A stretch of DNA of 64,000 nt from Adiantum capillus-veneris (Eukaryota > Streptophyta > Polypodiopsida > Polypodiales > Pteridaceae). Both the position numbers and the translations under genes were made by a program. Location: NCBI GenBank assembly GCA_014529385.2, contig CM043952.1, positions 56,897,619-56,961,618 on the forward strand, read 5' to 3'. How positions within the stretch are numbered: position 1 is the first letter of the stretch; the number at the start of each line of letters is the position of its first letter. This document shows, piece after piece, positions 34,759 through 45,707 of this stretch. Below the pieces are notes generated by a model. The model searched no databases, had not been told where the DNA came from, and saw only the letters and a list, made by a program, of their open reading frames with translations.

Positions 34759-35849
34759 TGTCACGTGACACATCCAACCCTATGTGTCCGTGGACAAGGT
34801 ACAGCATCATCAGGGTTTAGTTCAATCCAGTCAATCTACATTAGAAGTGATCTGGTACTTTTGTGAGTCTATTCGTAGACCGTGCATGCCCAGACACTTA
34901 GTGTAGATGCATATCCTCTGGTTGCACACAGCATGATCATAAGCCTTTCCTTTAGAATCCTTCAGGGAAATTTTCCAGTGCATTTAACCTATTTTCCCTA
35001 TTTTTGACATTTTTCACTTATTATTTTTAAGTGACTTTTGTTGGAAAGTAGGTAGGGCAAATTGAGTAAGTTTGTATATAAGCAAACCTTAACTAGCCCT
35101 AATTGGCAGAAGAGGCAACAGGAGCCAAGCTCAACAGGCAACTTCTCAACAAGACCAAGCCTTGGTGGATTTCCTCCAAGCAACAGATCCTCTCCATCCC
35201 TCAGCCCTAGCGTTTCTGCTCCATCGCAAGTCTCCACTTTGCCTTGGCGTTTTTCAGCAGATAAGCCTCAGTTTCAGCCCCAAAACGCAGCCCATCTCAG
35301 CGTTTTTCCTCAACTACCACCTGCATTTTTCAGCCCTCGAAGAGTAACAGATTCAGCCCCAGAAAGACCTCCGTTTTCAGCCAGAATACTTGCAGATTTT
35401 CAGCGTCAAAGACCTACGAAAACAGTCCCAGAATCAGCGTTTTTGGACTAGTCGCAGATTTCAGCCCATAGCGTTATTGGACAGCAGTAGAAAGATTGCA
35501 GATTTCAACCTTAGGTCGACTTCGTCGTCATCGTCGACATAGCCTAGACTTGCATCAATCCCATGCAATCCATTTGTACCGGATTGTGCAATCATAAGTA
35601 GACGACTCTCGCCCACGAGAGTGGGGCCTTCAGAGGAGGGTTTTACGTCTCTGGTGTCGTATCTCTCTTCTCTCTCTATCTCTCAATCTCATTCACTTGC
35701 ACGCACAATGTTCTTTCACTTTGTTTGTGATCATAGCATTCTCTCATTAAGAACGGTTCTCCCTTCCATAAGAACAAAAGGAACCTTGAGCACAGTTCGG
35801 AGCATTCATCTTGAGCAAAGCGCAAACAATCATTCCGCTGCACCTTGCA
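34759..35849 (+). repeat. Element C 5' LTR
   Basis: It begins with the palindrome TGTCACGTGACA and has TATA-like gtatataagcaaacc near 35075. It ends ctgcaccttgca. By eye very similar to 37922-39028. Confidence 0.92.
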
Positions 35850-36315
35850 TTGGTATCAGAGCTTTGGCAGTGTTCTGTATCACTCAAGGAAAGAACCACA
35901 AGAACCACAGAATTTTTTTGCTTGTTGTGGTCGCACGAACCCAAGTTCGCTTGGGCATGTCGATTCCTAATCGTGTTTTTGAAGAGTGACAGGAATCCCA
36001 GGAAAGAAGGGCTTGTCCAACCTCCCCTTGTGTCTCTTTTCACTCATTGAGAGCGGACCATGCACTTAGCGGGCGGCCAATCGACGTGAGGTGGGAAAAA
36101 GCAACCTTGGTGTGAGCGCAAGGCCGCCAAGGGGTGCGCCCACGGAAAGGAGTAGAACTCGGTGAAGAGAAGATCCTTCTCAAACACGGTTTGCAAGCAA
36201 AAGAAAACCTCAAGAACCTCAAGACCCGCAAGCACCCAAGTTCCTCGTGAACTTAAGAACCCAAGACCCGCAAGAATCCAAGTTCCTCGTGAACTTAAGA
36301 ACCCACGACTTCAAA
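35850..36315 (+). other. Element C primer site and leader
   Basis: TGGTATCAGAGC lies at 35851-35862. The 0.45 kb leader shares its blocks with B2 and B1, with an extra duplicated caagacccgcaag unit before the start codon at 36316. Confidence 0.8.
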
Positions 36316-37910
36316 ATGGTCATCACACAAAGCGAAATGGATACTTCGCTTGGAGGTGATGAGCATGAGAGAGGCGAAGAAGAATTTTCCCCACCAGGAG
36401 GTTTTTCCGACCCTCCCCCTTCCCAATCTACGTCAAGGATTGCACTAACTCCTACGGAGGAGTTGAGGCAGTTGTTTAAGAAAAGACAGTTAGAACGCGA
36501 AGAAAGAAAAGCAGAAAGAGAAGCAGAAAGAAAGGCCTACGAAGAAGGAAGGGCAGCCATAGATCGTGAATACAAAGAAGAAATGGCAGCCATAGAGCGT
36601 CAGTACGACTTGGAAGAAAAAGAAAGTCAAGCCAAATTTGATCGCGAGAACAAAGCAAGACAAGCAGAATTTGTCGCGAGAACAAAGCCATGAAAGAAAA
36701 GAGTGACCAACACATGAAAGAATTCTTGCGACTCTTTTCTCAAGTTCAGGCACAGATGCAAGAGATTCGGGAAAAGGAGACTATCTCAGTCTCTTCTTCT
36801 CCAAAGCAAGACACACATGATTTGCATGATGATTTAAATGACAATGATTTGCATGATGATTTGAATGATAATGATGAGCATGATGATTTGCATGATCAAG
36901 ATGTGATTTCTCACGAGCATGATGATTTGCATGATCAAGATGTCATTTCTCACAAGCATGATGAGTTGCATGAAGATGACATGATTGTTCACAAGGATGA
37001 TGTGTTAGTGGATGCTTTTTCTAGTGAACCTAACATCGTTGTAGATTCGATCAATCACGAAGAACCGATCTTGGCTTTCGAGTCAAGGTCCAAAGAACCC
37101 CCACAATACGATTCGATCATTCACAAAGAAGCGATCTTGGCTCTCGAGCCTAGGTCCAAAGAACCCTCACAGGAAGTATTATGTGTTCGCATGATTGATA
37201 CGCACGCATTGTTCGAATGTTTCATTCGTGATCGTTTCTTGTATTTTAGTCAGCATCTTTATATGATCCCTTTTCCTAGGCATGACATATTGTATCTTGA
37301 GCACGTTTTTCTCAAGGATGAGCACGAATGTATGCGGATTTTTTATGAAAAGCTGAAAAGTATGTATGTCAGGAAGTCACATTTCATGTCTCTTCCTTGG
37401 CATGACACAATTTCCAAACGAGCACATGAAAGTATGAGCACCAAGCGTGGGCATTTCCATTGTGTTTTGCCACAGTTGATTGCTCTAGATCATAAGAGAA
37501 AGATTCGATCTCATTGTTTGCATGTGTTTGATGAACGGGTTGTCACTCCGTCTCTATGTTCATCTACATTGCATACACAGTCTTTAGCGAAGACAAGATT
37601 TTTTCCACTCACTTTACATGGAATAGGTATGTTCATGATTTTGTGTTGGAAATGGTTTCAGGAATTTTCAACCATGGAGATTCTTGAAGAAGAAAGAAGC
37701 AGGACTCTCGACGAAGTTGAAGCATTGAAGAAGACTTTGTGTCGCTTTCGGCGCGGCCCAAAGAAGCAAGCGTTGCTGACCTTTATGAAGTTCAAGTACC
37801 GCACGACCCACACATCAGAGTGGGCCGGCCAAGAGTCCCTTCCAGGACTCCGGATGCTATTGGCGATCTCCCTCGACGCCATACAGTCCGGTACCAGTAC
37901 CTCACTTTAA
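36316..37910 (+). CDS. Element C polyprotein: Gag N-terminus, acidic repeats, unknown domain, chromodomain-like tail
   Basis: It starts MVITQSEMDTSLGGDEHERG. Residues about 55-125 are a Glu/Lys/Arg-rich coiled coil. A one-base deletion near 36673 (tttgatcgcgag in the preceding repeat against tttgtcgcgag here) shifts the frame, so the ORF appears as 36316-36693 and 36690-37910. The second part has HDDLND-type acidic repeats (36805-36990), repeated SRSKEP motifs, then an unrecognised domain of about 200 residues. That domain opens near EVLCVRMIDTHALFECFIRD, is rich in His and aromatic residues and has a hydrophobic GIGMFMILCWKWF stretch. A tail (FMKFKYRTTHTSEWAGQESL) aligns with the B2 chromodomain end. 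Homologous copies are B3 31161-32398 and B1 40865-41917. Function unknown. Confidence 0.8.
36805..36995. repeat. Acidic codon repeats (Asp/His/Leu) in element C
   Basis: Tandem variants of catgatgatttgaatgacaatgatg encode HDDLNDND-like units. B1 has an independent expansion at 40880-40990, so copy number varies between elements. Confidence 0.85.
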
Positions 37911-37921
37911 AAAGGAGGGGA

Positions 37922-39028
37922 TGTCACGTGACACATCCAACCCTATGTGTCCGTGGACAAGGTACAGCATCATCAGGGTTTAGTTCAGTCCAATCAGTCT
38001 AGATTAGAAGTGATCTGGTACTTTTGTGAGTCTATTTGTAGACCGTCCATGCCCAGACACTTAGTGTAGATGCATATCCTCTGGTTGCACACAGCATGAT
38101 CATAAGCATTCCCATCAGAATCCTTCAGGGGAATTTTCCAGTGCATTTAGCCTATTTTCCCTATTTTTGACATTTTTCGCTTATTATTTTTAAGTGACTT
38201 TTGTTGGAAAGTAGGTAGGGCAAATTGAGTAAGTTTGTATATAAGCAAACCTAGACTAGCACTAATTGGCAGAAGAGGCAACAGGAGCCAAGCTCAGCAG
38301 GCAACCTCTCAACAAGACCAAGCCTTGGTGGATTCCCTCCAAGCAGCAGATCCTCCCCATCCCTCAGCCCTAGCGTTTCAGCTCCATCGCCAGCCTCCAC
38401 TTTGCCTTGGCGTTTTTCAGCAGATAAGCCTCAGTTTCAGCCCCAAAACGCAGCCCACCTCAGCGTTTTTCCTCAGCTACCACCTATGTTTTTCAGCCCT
38501 CGAAGAGCAACAGATTCAGCCCCAGAAAGACCTCAGTTTTCAGCCATAAGACTTGCAGATTTTCCGCGTCAAAGAATTACGTAAACAATCCCAAAATCAG
38601 AGTTTTTGGACTAGTCGCAGATTTCAGCCCATAGCGGTTTTGGACAGCAGTAGAAAGATTCCAGATTTCAGCCTTAGGTCGACTTCGTCATCACCGTCGT
38701 CATCGTCGACATAGCCTAGACTTGCATCAGTCCCATGCATTCCATTTGTACCAGATTGTGCAATCATAAGTAGGCCACTCTCGCCGACGAGAGTGGGGCC
38801 TTCGGAGGAGGGTTTTACAACGTCTCTAGTGTCGTATCTCTCTTCTCTCTCTATCTCTCAGTCTCATTCACTTGCACGCACAGTGTTCATTCACTTCGTT
38901 TGTGATCATAGCATTCTCTCATTAAGAACGGAAGGTTCTCCCTTCCATAAGAACAAAAGGAACCTTCAGCACAGTTCGGAGCACTCATCTTGAGCAAAGC
39001 GCAAACAATCATTCCGCTGCACCTTACA
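37922..39028 (+). repeat. Element C 3' LTR
   Basis: It begins TGTCACGTGACA directly after aaaaaggagggga and ends ctgcaccttaca. It is followed by the resumed B1 gag sequence. Confidence 0.92.
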
Positions 39029-40860
39029 CTCTCCCTTCGCCATCTACGCCACAAATTGTACCAACTCCCATGGAGATGATGGTCAAGTCAATGTTGGACA
39101 TGATGGCGGCACAACAAGAAGCGAATCGCATTGCGCTGGCACAACAAGAAGCGACTCGCGTTACTTTGGAACGCGAGCGCGAAGAACGAAATGAAAGAAA
39201 TGTAATACAACAACAAGAAGCGAATCGAGTTGCGTTGGCACAACAAGAAGCAAATCGCCTTGCTTTCGAACGCGAGCACGATGAACGAAACGAACGAAAA
39301 GCGGAAAGGGAGGCCGAGCGAGAGGCTCAAAGAGAGCTACGCACTCAAGAATTGCTTCGACAAGTGCTAACCTCGAAGTCCGAACCAACCAAAGATCGAG
39401 GGAGATCCTCAAGTGACGCAAGCCACGATGCGGATTCCAACAACCCAGTCACCGAGAAGTTGACTTTCAGCAAGTATGATGGTAAGATGGATGCTACGGT
39501 TATTCATTCTTGGTTGCATCAATTTAATGCTTATTTTGCGGCAACTAAGAAAACAGGAAATAGCAAGGTTTTGACGGCAGCTATGTACCTTGCCAATGTT
39601 GCCATCAACTGGTACCACGCATGGCAAGAGGCAAAGCTAGCCGCGCACCTAGAGGAAGCCGACGAACTCACGCCCCTCTCCTTTAGTTGGGCTGATTTCC
39701 AAGACAAGCTCAAGGCGCGGTTTATGCCACCTCAATACCTCGCACGATTGAAGGACGATAGCCGCGCTCTCAAGAAAAATGGTATGCCGGTTATGTCTTT
39801 TTCTAATTGTGTTTTGCAGCTAGGTACCCAATTACGCAGGTCGGATGATGAACGCAAAGAGGCATCCCTTTTTGGGTTAGATGACTATATCAAGTTTGAT
39901 GTAGAAGTCTTGGACCCAATCGATCTCAACAAGGCGGTAGCGATTGCTCTTGCACGGGAGATGAAGCACAACAAGGGAAAGCCTAAGGAGAACAAGACTT
40001 TCACAAATACCTCGCAGACTTCTTAGAACCCTCAGAATGGTAAGAACGGTAAGAATGGTAAGAATGGTAACTCTTCCAACCAATCTTCCAACAGTCTCTC
40101 AGAAAAACCAACAATAGAAGGGTAAGGCTAACACAATTGCTAAACCTAAGCTTACTCCATATGAAAAGGTAGCACAAGGAATTGTAGGAGGATACATCAC
40201 GTCGGAAGAGCAAAGCACTTATTCTAAGGAAGGTCGTTGTTTTCATTGTCACATTAAGGATCACATAAAAAGAACATGTCCTAAGCTTGAATCGAATGAA
40301 TCTAAAGAATCCACAGAATCCACAGAATCCACTTCCTCTGTCAATGCAATTAATGATAACACGAGTGTGCCCCAAGTTTCTCATGACCCTCCCATTGATG
40401 ATTCTCTCATTAAATGTTTTGTTCGTACGTCGGGACAGCGTTTTGCCATATAGTTTGACCCAGGTAGTATTCATGATGTGATTAGTCCCTCTCTTGTTGA
40501 GAGAGCCCGCCTCAAAGTTAGTCAGAGATCTCCTATCGAGGTCTCTGACTTCCTTTCCGATATGGACGCTCTCATCACGGAGGAGTGCCTTGATGTGTTG
40601 TTTGCAATTCAAAAAGCTGCCTTCAATTAAAGATTTGTTGTCTCTCCTCTCTCAGGATGTGATATGATTTTGGGCATTCGATGGTTTCGTGATGCTAACC
40701 CTCTCATTGATTGGGAGGCTAACACTTTCACTCTCAATGCCAAAAGTGATTCTCCCATTATCATTCATGGAGAGGACATTGTCCATTCTCCATCTCTCAT
40801 TGCGGACAAGATTGAACGGATTCATGAGAAGGAGACTCTCAGTCTCTTTTTCTCCAAAGC
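39029..40860 (+). pseudogene. B1 gag, zinc knuckle and protease (after element C)
   Basis: Gag is open from 39070 (MEMMVKSMLDMMAAQQEANR) to a TAG at 40024-40026. It has repeated QQEA(N/T)R heptad-like units, then the capsid core (KLTFSKYDGKMDATVIHSWL, MPPQYLARL). The rest needs frame changes: knuckle CFHCHIKDHIKRTC (about 40228-40270), protease RFAI(stop)FDPGSIHDVIS (about 40440-40485) and DMILGIRWF (40661). This is the best-preserved B-family gag core in the window. Confidence 0.85.
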
Positions 40861-40864
40861 ATGA

Positions 40865-41917
40865 CACACAGGATTTGCAGGATTGTGAGCAGCATGATGA
40901 TTTGAATGACAATGATAAGCATGATGATTTGAATGACAATGATAAGCATGATGATTTGGATGATAATGATGAGCATGATGATTTGCAGGATCAAGATGTG
41001 ATTGTTCACAAGGATGATGTGTTAGTGGATGCTTTTTCTAGCGAAGCTAACCTCGTTGCAGATTCGATCAATCACGAAGGATCGATCTTGGCTCTCGAGT
41101 CGAGGTCAAAAGAACCCCCTCAAGAAGAAGCGATCTTGGCTCTCGAGCCTAGGTCCAAAGAACCCTCACAGGAAGTATTATGTGTTCGCATGATTGATAC
41201 GCACGCATTGTTCGAGTGTTTCATTCGTGATCGTTTCACGTATTTTAGTCAGCATCTTTATGCGATGCCTTTTCCTAGGCATGACATATTGTATGTTGAG
41301 CACGTTTCTCTCATGGATGACCACGAATGTATGTGGATTGTTCATGAAAAGCTGAAAAGTATGTATGTAAGGAAGTCACAGTCCATGTCTCTTCCTTGGC
41401 ATGACACATTTGTAGAATGAGCACATGACAATATGAGCACCAAGCATGGGCATTTCCGTTGTGAATTGCCACAGTTGATTGCTCTAATCAAAAGAGAAAG
41501 ATTCGGTCTCATTGTTTGTGTGTATGTGATGAACGGTTTAGCACTCCGTCTCTTTGTTCATCTACATTGCATGCACAGTCTTCGAGGAAGACGAGATTTT
41601 TTCCACTCACTTTACATGGAATGGGTATGTTCATGTTTTTGTGTAGAAAATGGTTTCAGGAATTTTCAGCCGTGGAGATTCTTGAAGAAGAAAGAAGCAT
41701 GACTATCGACGAAGTTGAAGCATCGAAGGAGCCACAAAAGACTTTGTGTCACTTTCGGCGCGGCCCAAAGAAGAAAGCGTTGCAGACATTTATGAAGTTC
41801 AAGTACCGCACTACCCACACAACAGAGTGGGTCGACGAAGAGTCCCTTCCAGGATTCCGGATGCTATTGGCGATCTCTCTCGACGCCATACAGTTCGGTA
41901 CTAGTACCTCACTTTGA
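40865..41917 (+). pseudogene. B1 copy of the unknown ORF
   Basis: Acidic HDDLNDND repeats (40880-40990) lead to VIVHKDDVLVDAF, paired SRSKEP motifs, MIDTHALFECFIRDRF (about 41190) and PRHDILYVEHVSLMDD, then a stop at 41418-41420. It continues in other frames to FMKFKYRTTHTTEWVDEESL and a stop at 41915-41917. Order and sequence match C closely. Protein unknown. Confidence 0.82.
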
Positions 41918-41928
41918 AAAGGAGGGGA

Positions 41929-43075
41929 TGTCATGTGACACATCCAACCCTATGTGTCCGTGGACAAGCTACAGCATAACAGGGTTCAGTCGGTCCAGTC
42001 AGTCTAGATTAGAAGTGATCTGGCACTTTTGTGAGTCTATTCGTGGACCGTGCACGCCCAGTCAGTGTAGATGCATATCCTCTGGTTGCACACGGCATGA
42101 TCATCAGTAATCCCGTCAGAATCCATTAGAATCAGTTAGGGGATTTTTCCAGTGCATTTAGCCTATTTTCCCTATTTTTGACATTTTTCACTTATTAATT
42201 TAAGTGACTTCCCAACAAAAGCAGGTAGGGCAATTTGGGTAAGAAAATATATAAGCAAACCAAAGCTAGCATTCTTTGGCAGATGAGCAAGGAGCACAAC
42301 AGGCCTTTGGCAACAGGTACTCCCTCTCTCTCAGCAAGAACCCCTCAAGCACCCCATCAACCTTGGCGTTTTCAATCAACATTTCAGCCTAGCGTTTGTA
42401 GCATCACCAGCCTCTATTGCCTTGGCGTTTTCAGCATTGGATTGACGGCAACATCCCTTGCCCTAGCGTTTCCAAATCAGCCCAAAACGCAGCAGTCCCT
42501 TCAGCGTTTTTCAAGTTGTGAAGCATAGCAGAACAGGTAGCGTTTTTCAGCATTAAGCACAGCAGGACAGCAGCATTTTTTCAGCCCTAATTCCCTGCGT
42601 AGCCAACGTTTTTATCAAGGAGTTTCAGCCCTAAAAACGCAGCCAAACCTGCGTTTTCAGCCACCCAAAACAGCCCCAGATTCAGCAGATTTTCAGCAGT
42701 TAGATCCACCCCCAATTCAGCCCGCATTGTCGTCCTCGCCATAACGGTTGTCGTCATCGGCATAGCCTAGATCTACATCAGTTTTCCATGCATCATCTTG
42801 TACCACTTTGTGCAATCAATCGTAGACCACTCTCGCCAACGACAGTGGGGCCTTCGGAGGAGGGTTTTACAACGTCTCTGGTGTCGTATCTCTCGTCTCT
42901 CTATCTCTCAGTCTCATACACTTGCACGTACAGTGTCCACTCACTTTGTTCGTGATCATAGCACTCTCCATTAAGAACGGAAGGCTCTCCCTTCCATAAG
43001 AACTAAAAGGAACCTTGAGCAAATATGGATCACTCATCTTGAGAAAGAACAACATTCATTCCGCTGCACCTTACA
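41929..43075 (+). repeat. B1 3' LTR
   Basis: It begins TGTCATGTGACACATCC after gaaaaggagggga and ends ccgctgcaccttaca. 1147 bp, collinear with the three pieces of the B1 5' LTR. The TSD catac follows. Confidence 0.92.
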
Positions 43076-43080
43076 CATAC

Positions 43081-44322
43081 TCCCTTCGGGACAGCTACTT
43101 GATGAGAAAAACCATTTTGTGCATTACACAGCCGTTGAGGGAAAAGGTTATGACTGAATGCCACTGTCCACCTTTTACGGGTCACCGCGGCATTGCTACC
43201 ACCATGAAGGGGGTAGAGAGATACTTCTTTTAACCGAGACTCAAAAAGGATGTGGAAGAGTTTGTGCGCAGTTGCTTAGTATGCCAGAAGGTCAAGTTTG
43301 ACAGGCATAAGGCACAGGGATTGTTACAACCTTTACCCATACCCACCCGCCCCTGGGAATGTATTGCAATGGATTTCATTTTTGATCTCCCGAGAACACA
43401 GAATGATCACAATGATTATCCGATTACATGGCACATCTGAGACGATTGTCTCCGACAGAGACCCCAGATTTATGAGTTTGTTTTTTGAGGCAATTTGGGA
43501 GAACATTGGCACGCGGTTGCAGTTCTCGTCATCGTCCCACTTGCAGACTGGCGGGCAATCTGAAATTGCCAATTCAGTGGTTTTAGATTTATTGAAGTCT
43601 TGTATCTCGGATCAGAAGACTCAATGGGAAAAGAACTTACCTTTGGTGGAATTTGCCTACAAAAACAAGATACACTCTTCGACGAGGAAGACGCCATTTG
43701 AGATTGTTGAAAGTGTTGTGAAGGTTCCATCCTTCCTTAGCACGAAAGATTAAATATTTGAAGCGGACAAATATTCGCGAGATTTGGATACGGCTTTTGC
43801 CAAGGTTCGCGAGACTTTGCAGAAGTCTCAAGAACGACAGAAAAAGGCAGCAGATCGCCATCGTCGCGACTTGAAATTGAAGGAGGATGATTGGGTGCTC
43901 TTACGTTTTGAGAAGGCACGCCTAAGAAAGAAAAAGGGAAAGGAGAGGCTTTTTCCAAAGCTTAGTATGCGATACTACGGACCTTTCCAGATCACTGAAA
44001 AGAAAAATGATGTCTCCTTCCGATTGAAAATGCCAGATACTTGGAGGATCACAATGCATTGCATGTGAGTCTCTTGAAACCTGTTAAGGGTGATGTGCCT
44101 GATGATGGGGAGCTTGATGAGCAACCCGAAGTGGAAGAAAACGAGGAGACCCTTGTTCCTGAACAGATTTTGGCACATAGGGATACGAAGAAAGATAAAG
44201 TCCGAAGGCGGTTCTTGGTTAAGTTCAAGAACTTTCCTGCATTTGATGCGAAGTGGATGGAGGAGGAGGACCTAGCAGATACTCCTCGGATTGTGAAACT
44301 TTACGTCGATGCTTTGGTTTAG
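43081..44322 (+). pseudogene. Element A integrase and chromodomain
   Basis: It resumes at the pre-integrase YSLRDSYL. The HHCC finger follows (ECHCPPFTGHRG... FVRSCLVCQKVKF), then the core with AMDFIFDLPRTQ, an internal deletion, SDRDPRF and GGQSEIANSV (expected DGQSE is GGQSE). The GPF-type part is RYYGPFQITEKKND, and the chromodomain is PEQILAHRDTKKDK, RRRFLVKFKNFPAFDAKWME, ending at 44322. There are several stops and frame changes (43233, 43437, 43751, near 44060). Dead copy. Confidence 0.88.
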
Positions 44323-44934
44323 CATAGTCTACTCCAAACGGAACCCAGAATTCAGCTTGGCCGGAGATCTTGTGCAGTGGGATGCACAAGAGGGGAGTTA
44401 CTCTACACCTTTGTCAACAGATGCCTTGATTTTGATACTAAAGTCATTGATGTCTCTTTGAGCTTCAGGGATACTGAGAGCTGAGAGTATTCTGCTGGAT
44501 GACTTTATCAAATGGAATTCCTGATTATAATACTAATTTGTTCTTGACTTCTCTTAAGTGCAGGAACTGATAACTGAAATGACTGTAGCATTTTGGTCTG
44601 ATTGATCTCGAGACTCGAATAGACATGGTTGCAATAGGGGTTAGTAAATCGGACATCGATGAGGTCCCGATTGGACCTAGATGTGATTGCTAGCTACATT
44701 GCCGATAAATCATGCTCTAAGATCCGAATGAATGTTGAATGTAATGTGATATCCTGTGATGTCTGGTGATGTCCTGTGATGTCGTGTTAGGTGACTGCCG
44801 ATTTGGTACATGTGCTAGATGTGTGTTCCTAGTACGTAGGTACTAACAATCGGTGTCTGCTAAGACGGTTTATGGCTTTTGTCGGTTTTGCAAGCGTAAT
44901 CGCGGTCAATTACAATGCTTTCAAGAGGGGGGTA
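44323..44934 (+). other. Element A 3' untranslated region with short tandem repeats
   Basis: Non-coding. It is repeated in A2 (47146-47745). It contains tandem tgatgtcctgtgatgtctgg units near 44745-44785 (more copies in A2 at 47560-47610) and ends with the polypurine tract tcaagaggggggta. Confidence 0.75.
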
Positions 44935-45515
44935 TGTCACAAAGTGATGACGTGGCTACCGACAGCAAAAACCCTAACTTCTGCGAGAAACCCTAAAATT
45001 CTTGCAAACCCTAATTTTTGCCAAAAACCCTAATTTCCGAAAATCGCGGAGGTGGGGGAGGGGGGGGATTGGAAAATTGTTTTTTGTTTTTTTGGGCGAC
45101 GCAAATCTCAGCTTTTTGCTACGAAAAGAATTGGATGAGAGAGAGTTGAATTGCTTTATTTTTACTCTCATTGAGAGAGAGAGAGAGAGAGAGAGAGAAT
45201 CTGCTTTTGCTTTCAAGCTTTTGGGGCTGTGCTTTTGGGCATCCCTTGTAACATTTAAATATGTGGTGAGGGCCTCACTTCTCAGAGCATCTGGACGCGA
45301 AGTCTGAGAGTGAAACCCTAACCGCTCTTGTACTTTGACATTGATTAATACATAAAGAAATACCGAAAAGGGGCACCAGTCTTTGGGGCCAATATCTCTA
45401 GGCACAGAACTCTGCCGAACCAGTGTAAATCTATTGTGATCTGTGAATTGTTTTGAAGTGGTTATTTGGTGTTGTCGCGATTGATTCTTGACTTGGAGTG
45501 TCCAAGTCTGTTACA
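44935..45515 (+). repeat. Element A 3' LTR
   Basis: 581 bp, beginning TGTCACAAAGTGATGACGTG and ending aagtctgttaca, followed by the TSD cagta (45516-45520). Confidence 0.94.
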
Positions 45516-45631
45516 CAGTATGCCTCAAGTACTCCACACGAGTCTTAATGCCACATTCATAATTGTACATCACACTTATTAAAGTGATTATTGGCATCTG
45601 ACCTACTACCTCAGTCTCCTCATCATTTCAG

Positions 45632-45707
45632 TGAAAGGAACCCTTGAGCACAATTCGGAGCACTCATCCTGAGCAAAGTTCAATATTCACTTCCGCTGCA
45701 CCTTACA
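45632..45707 (+). repeat. B-family LTR terminal fragment
   Basis: aaaggaacccttgagcac, then aattcggagcactcat, ending in ttccgctgcaccttaca, matches the last 75 bases of C and B LTRs. There is no primer site after it, so it is the end of a 3' or solo LTR. It may pair with 12607-12750. Confidence 0.7.

Larger units (their letters stand above)
34759..39028 (+). mobile_element. Element C: compact non-autonomous LTR retrotransposon
   Basis: 4.27 kb with LTRs of 1091 and 1107 bp, an iMet primer site, a leader, one nearly open 531-codon frame and a polypurine tract directly before the 3' LTR. It lacks the Gag capsid core, zinc knuckle, protease, RT, RNase H and integrase. It keeps the Gag N-terminus, the acidic-repeat/unknown domain and a chromodomain-like tail. 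It sits in B1 gag. Its LTRs and leader resemble those of B2, so B2-like elements are the likely source of enzymes. Confidence 0.9.
22033..43075 (+). mobile_element. Gypsy-related element B1, dismembered by three later insertions
   Basis: The B1 5' LTR survives as three pieces (22033-22335, 30061-30188, 33560-34227). Leader and gag start lie at 34228-34758, the rest of gag to the end of the ORF region at 39029-41917, and the 3' LTR at 41929-43075. Inserted into it are B2 (in the LTR), B3 (in the LTR, with rearrangement) and C (in gag). Instead of RT-RNase H-integrase it carries the unknown protein shared with B3 and C, so it is non-autonomous. Confidence 0.85.
13691..45515 (+). mobile_element. 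Ty3/gypsy chromovirus A, split by nested insertions
   Basis: One element opens with the LTR at 13691-14251 and closes with the LTR at 44935-45515. Both are flanked by cagta, and the internal order is gag, PR, RT, RNase H, integrase, chromodomain. It is broken by a Penelope-like element at 16608-21172 and by gypsy element B1 at 22033-43075. Joining across each insertion restores the expected protein order: RT is resumed at 21178, and a GYSLRD motif is split at 22032/43076. A itself is decayed, with many stops and frameshifts and a deletion between RNase H and integrase. Its pieces total roughly 6 kb, with the other 26 kb being later insertions. Confidence 0.92.

Noticed and set aside
36690-36693. 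ATGA overlap as a programmed stop-restart between two ORFs in C
   Set aside because: Comparison of two adjacent internal repeats shows a simple one-base deletion as the cause.
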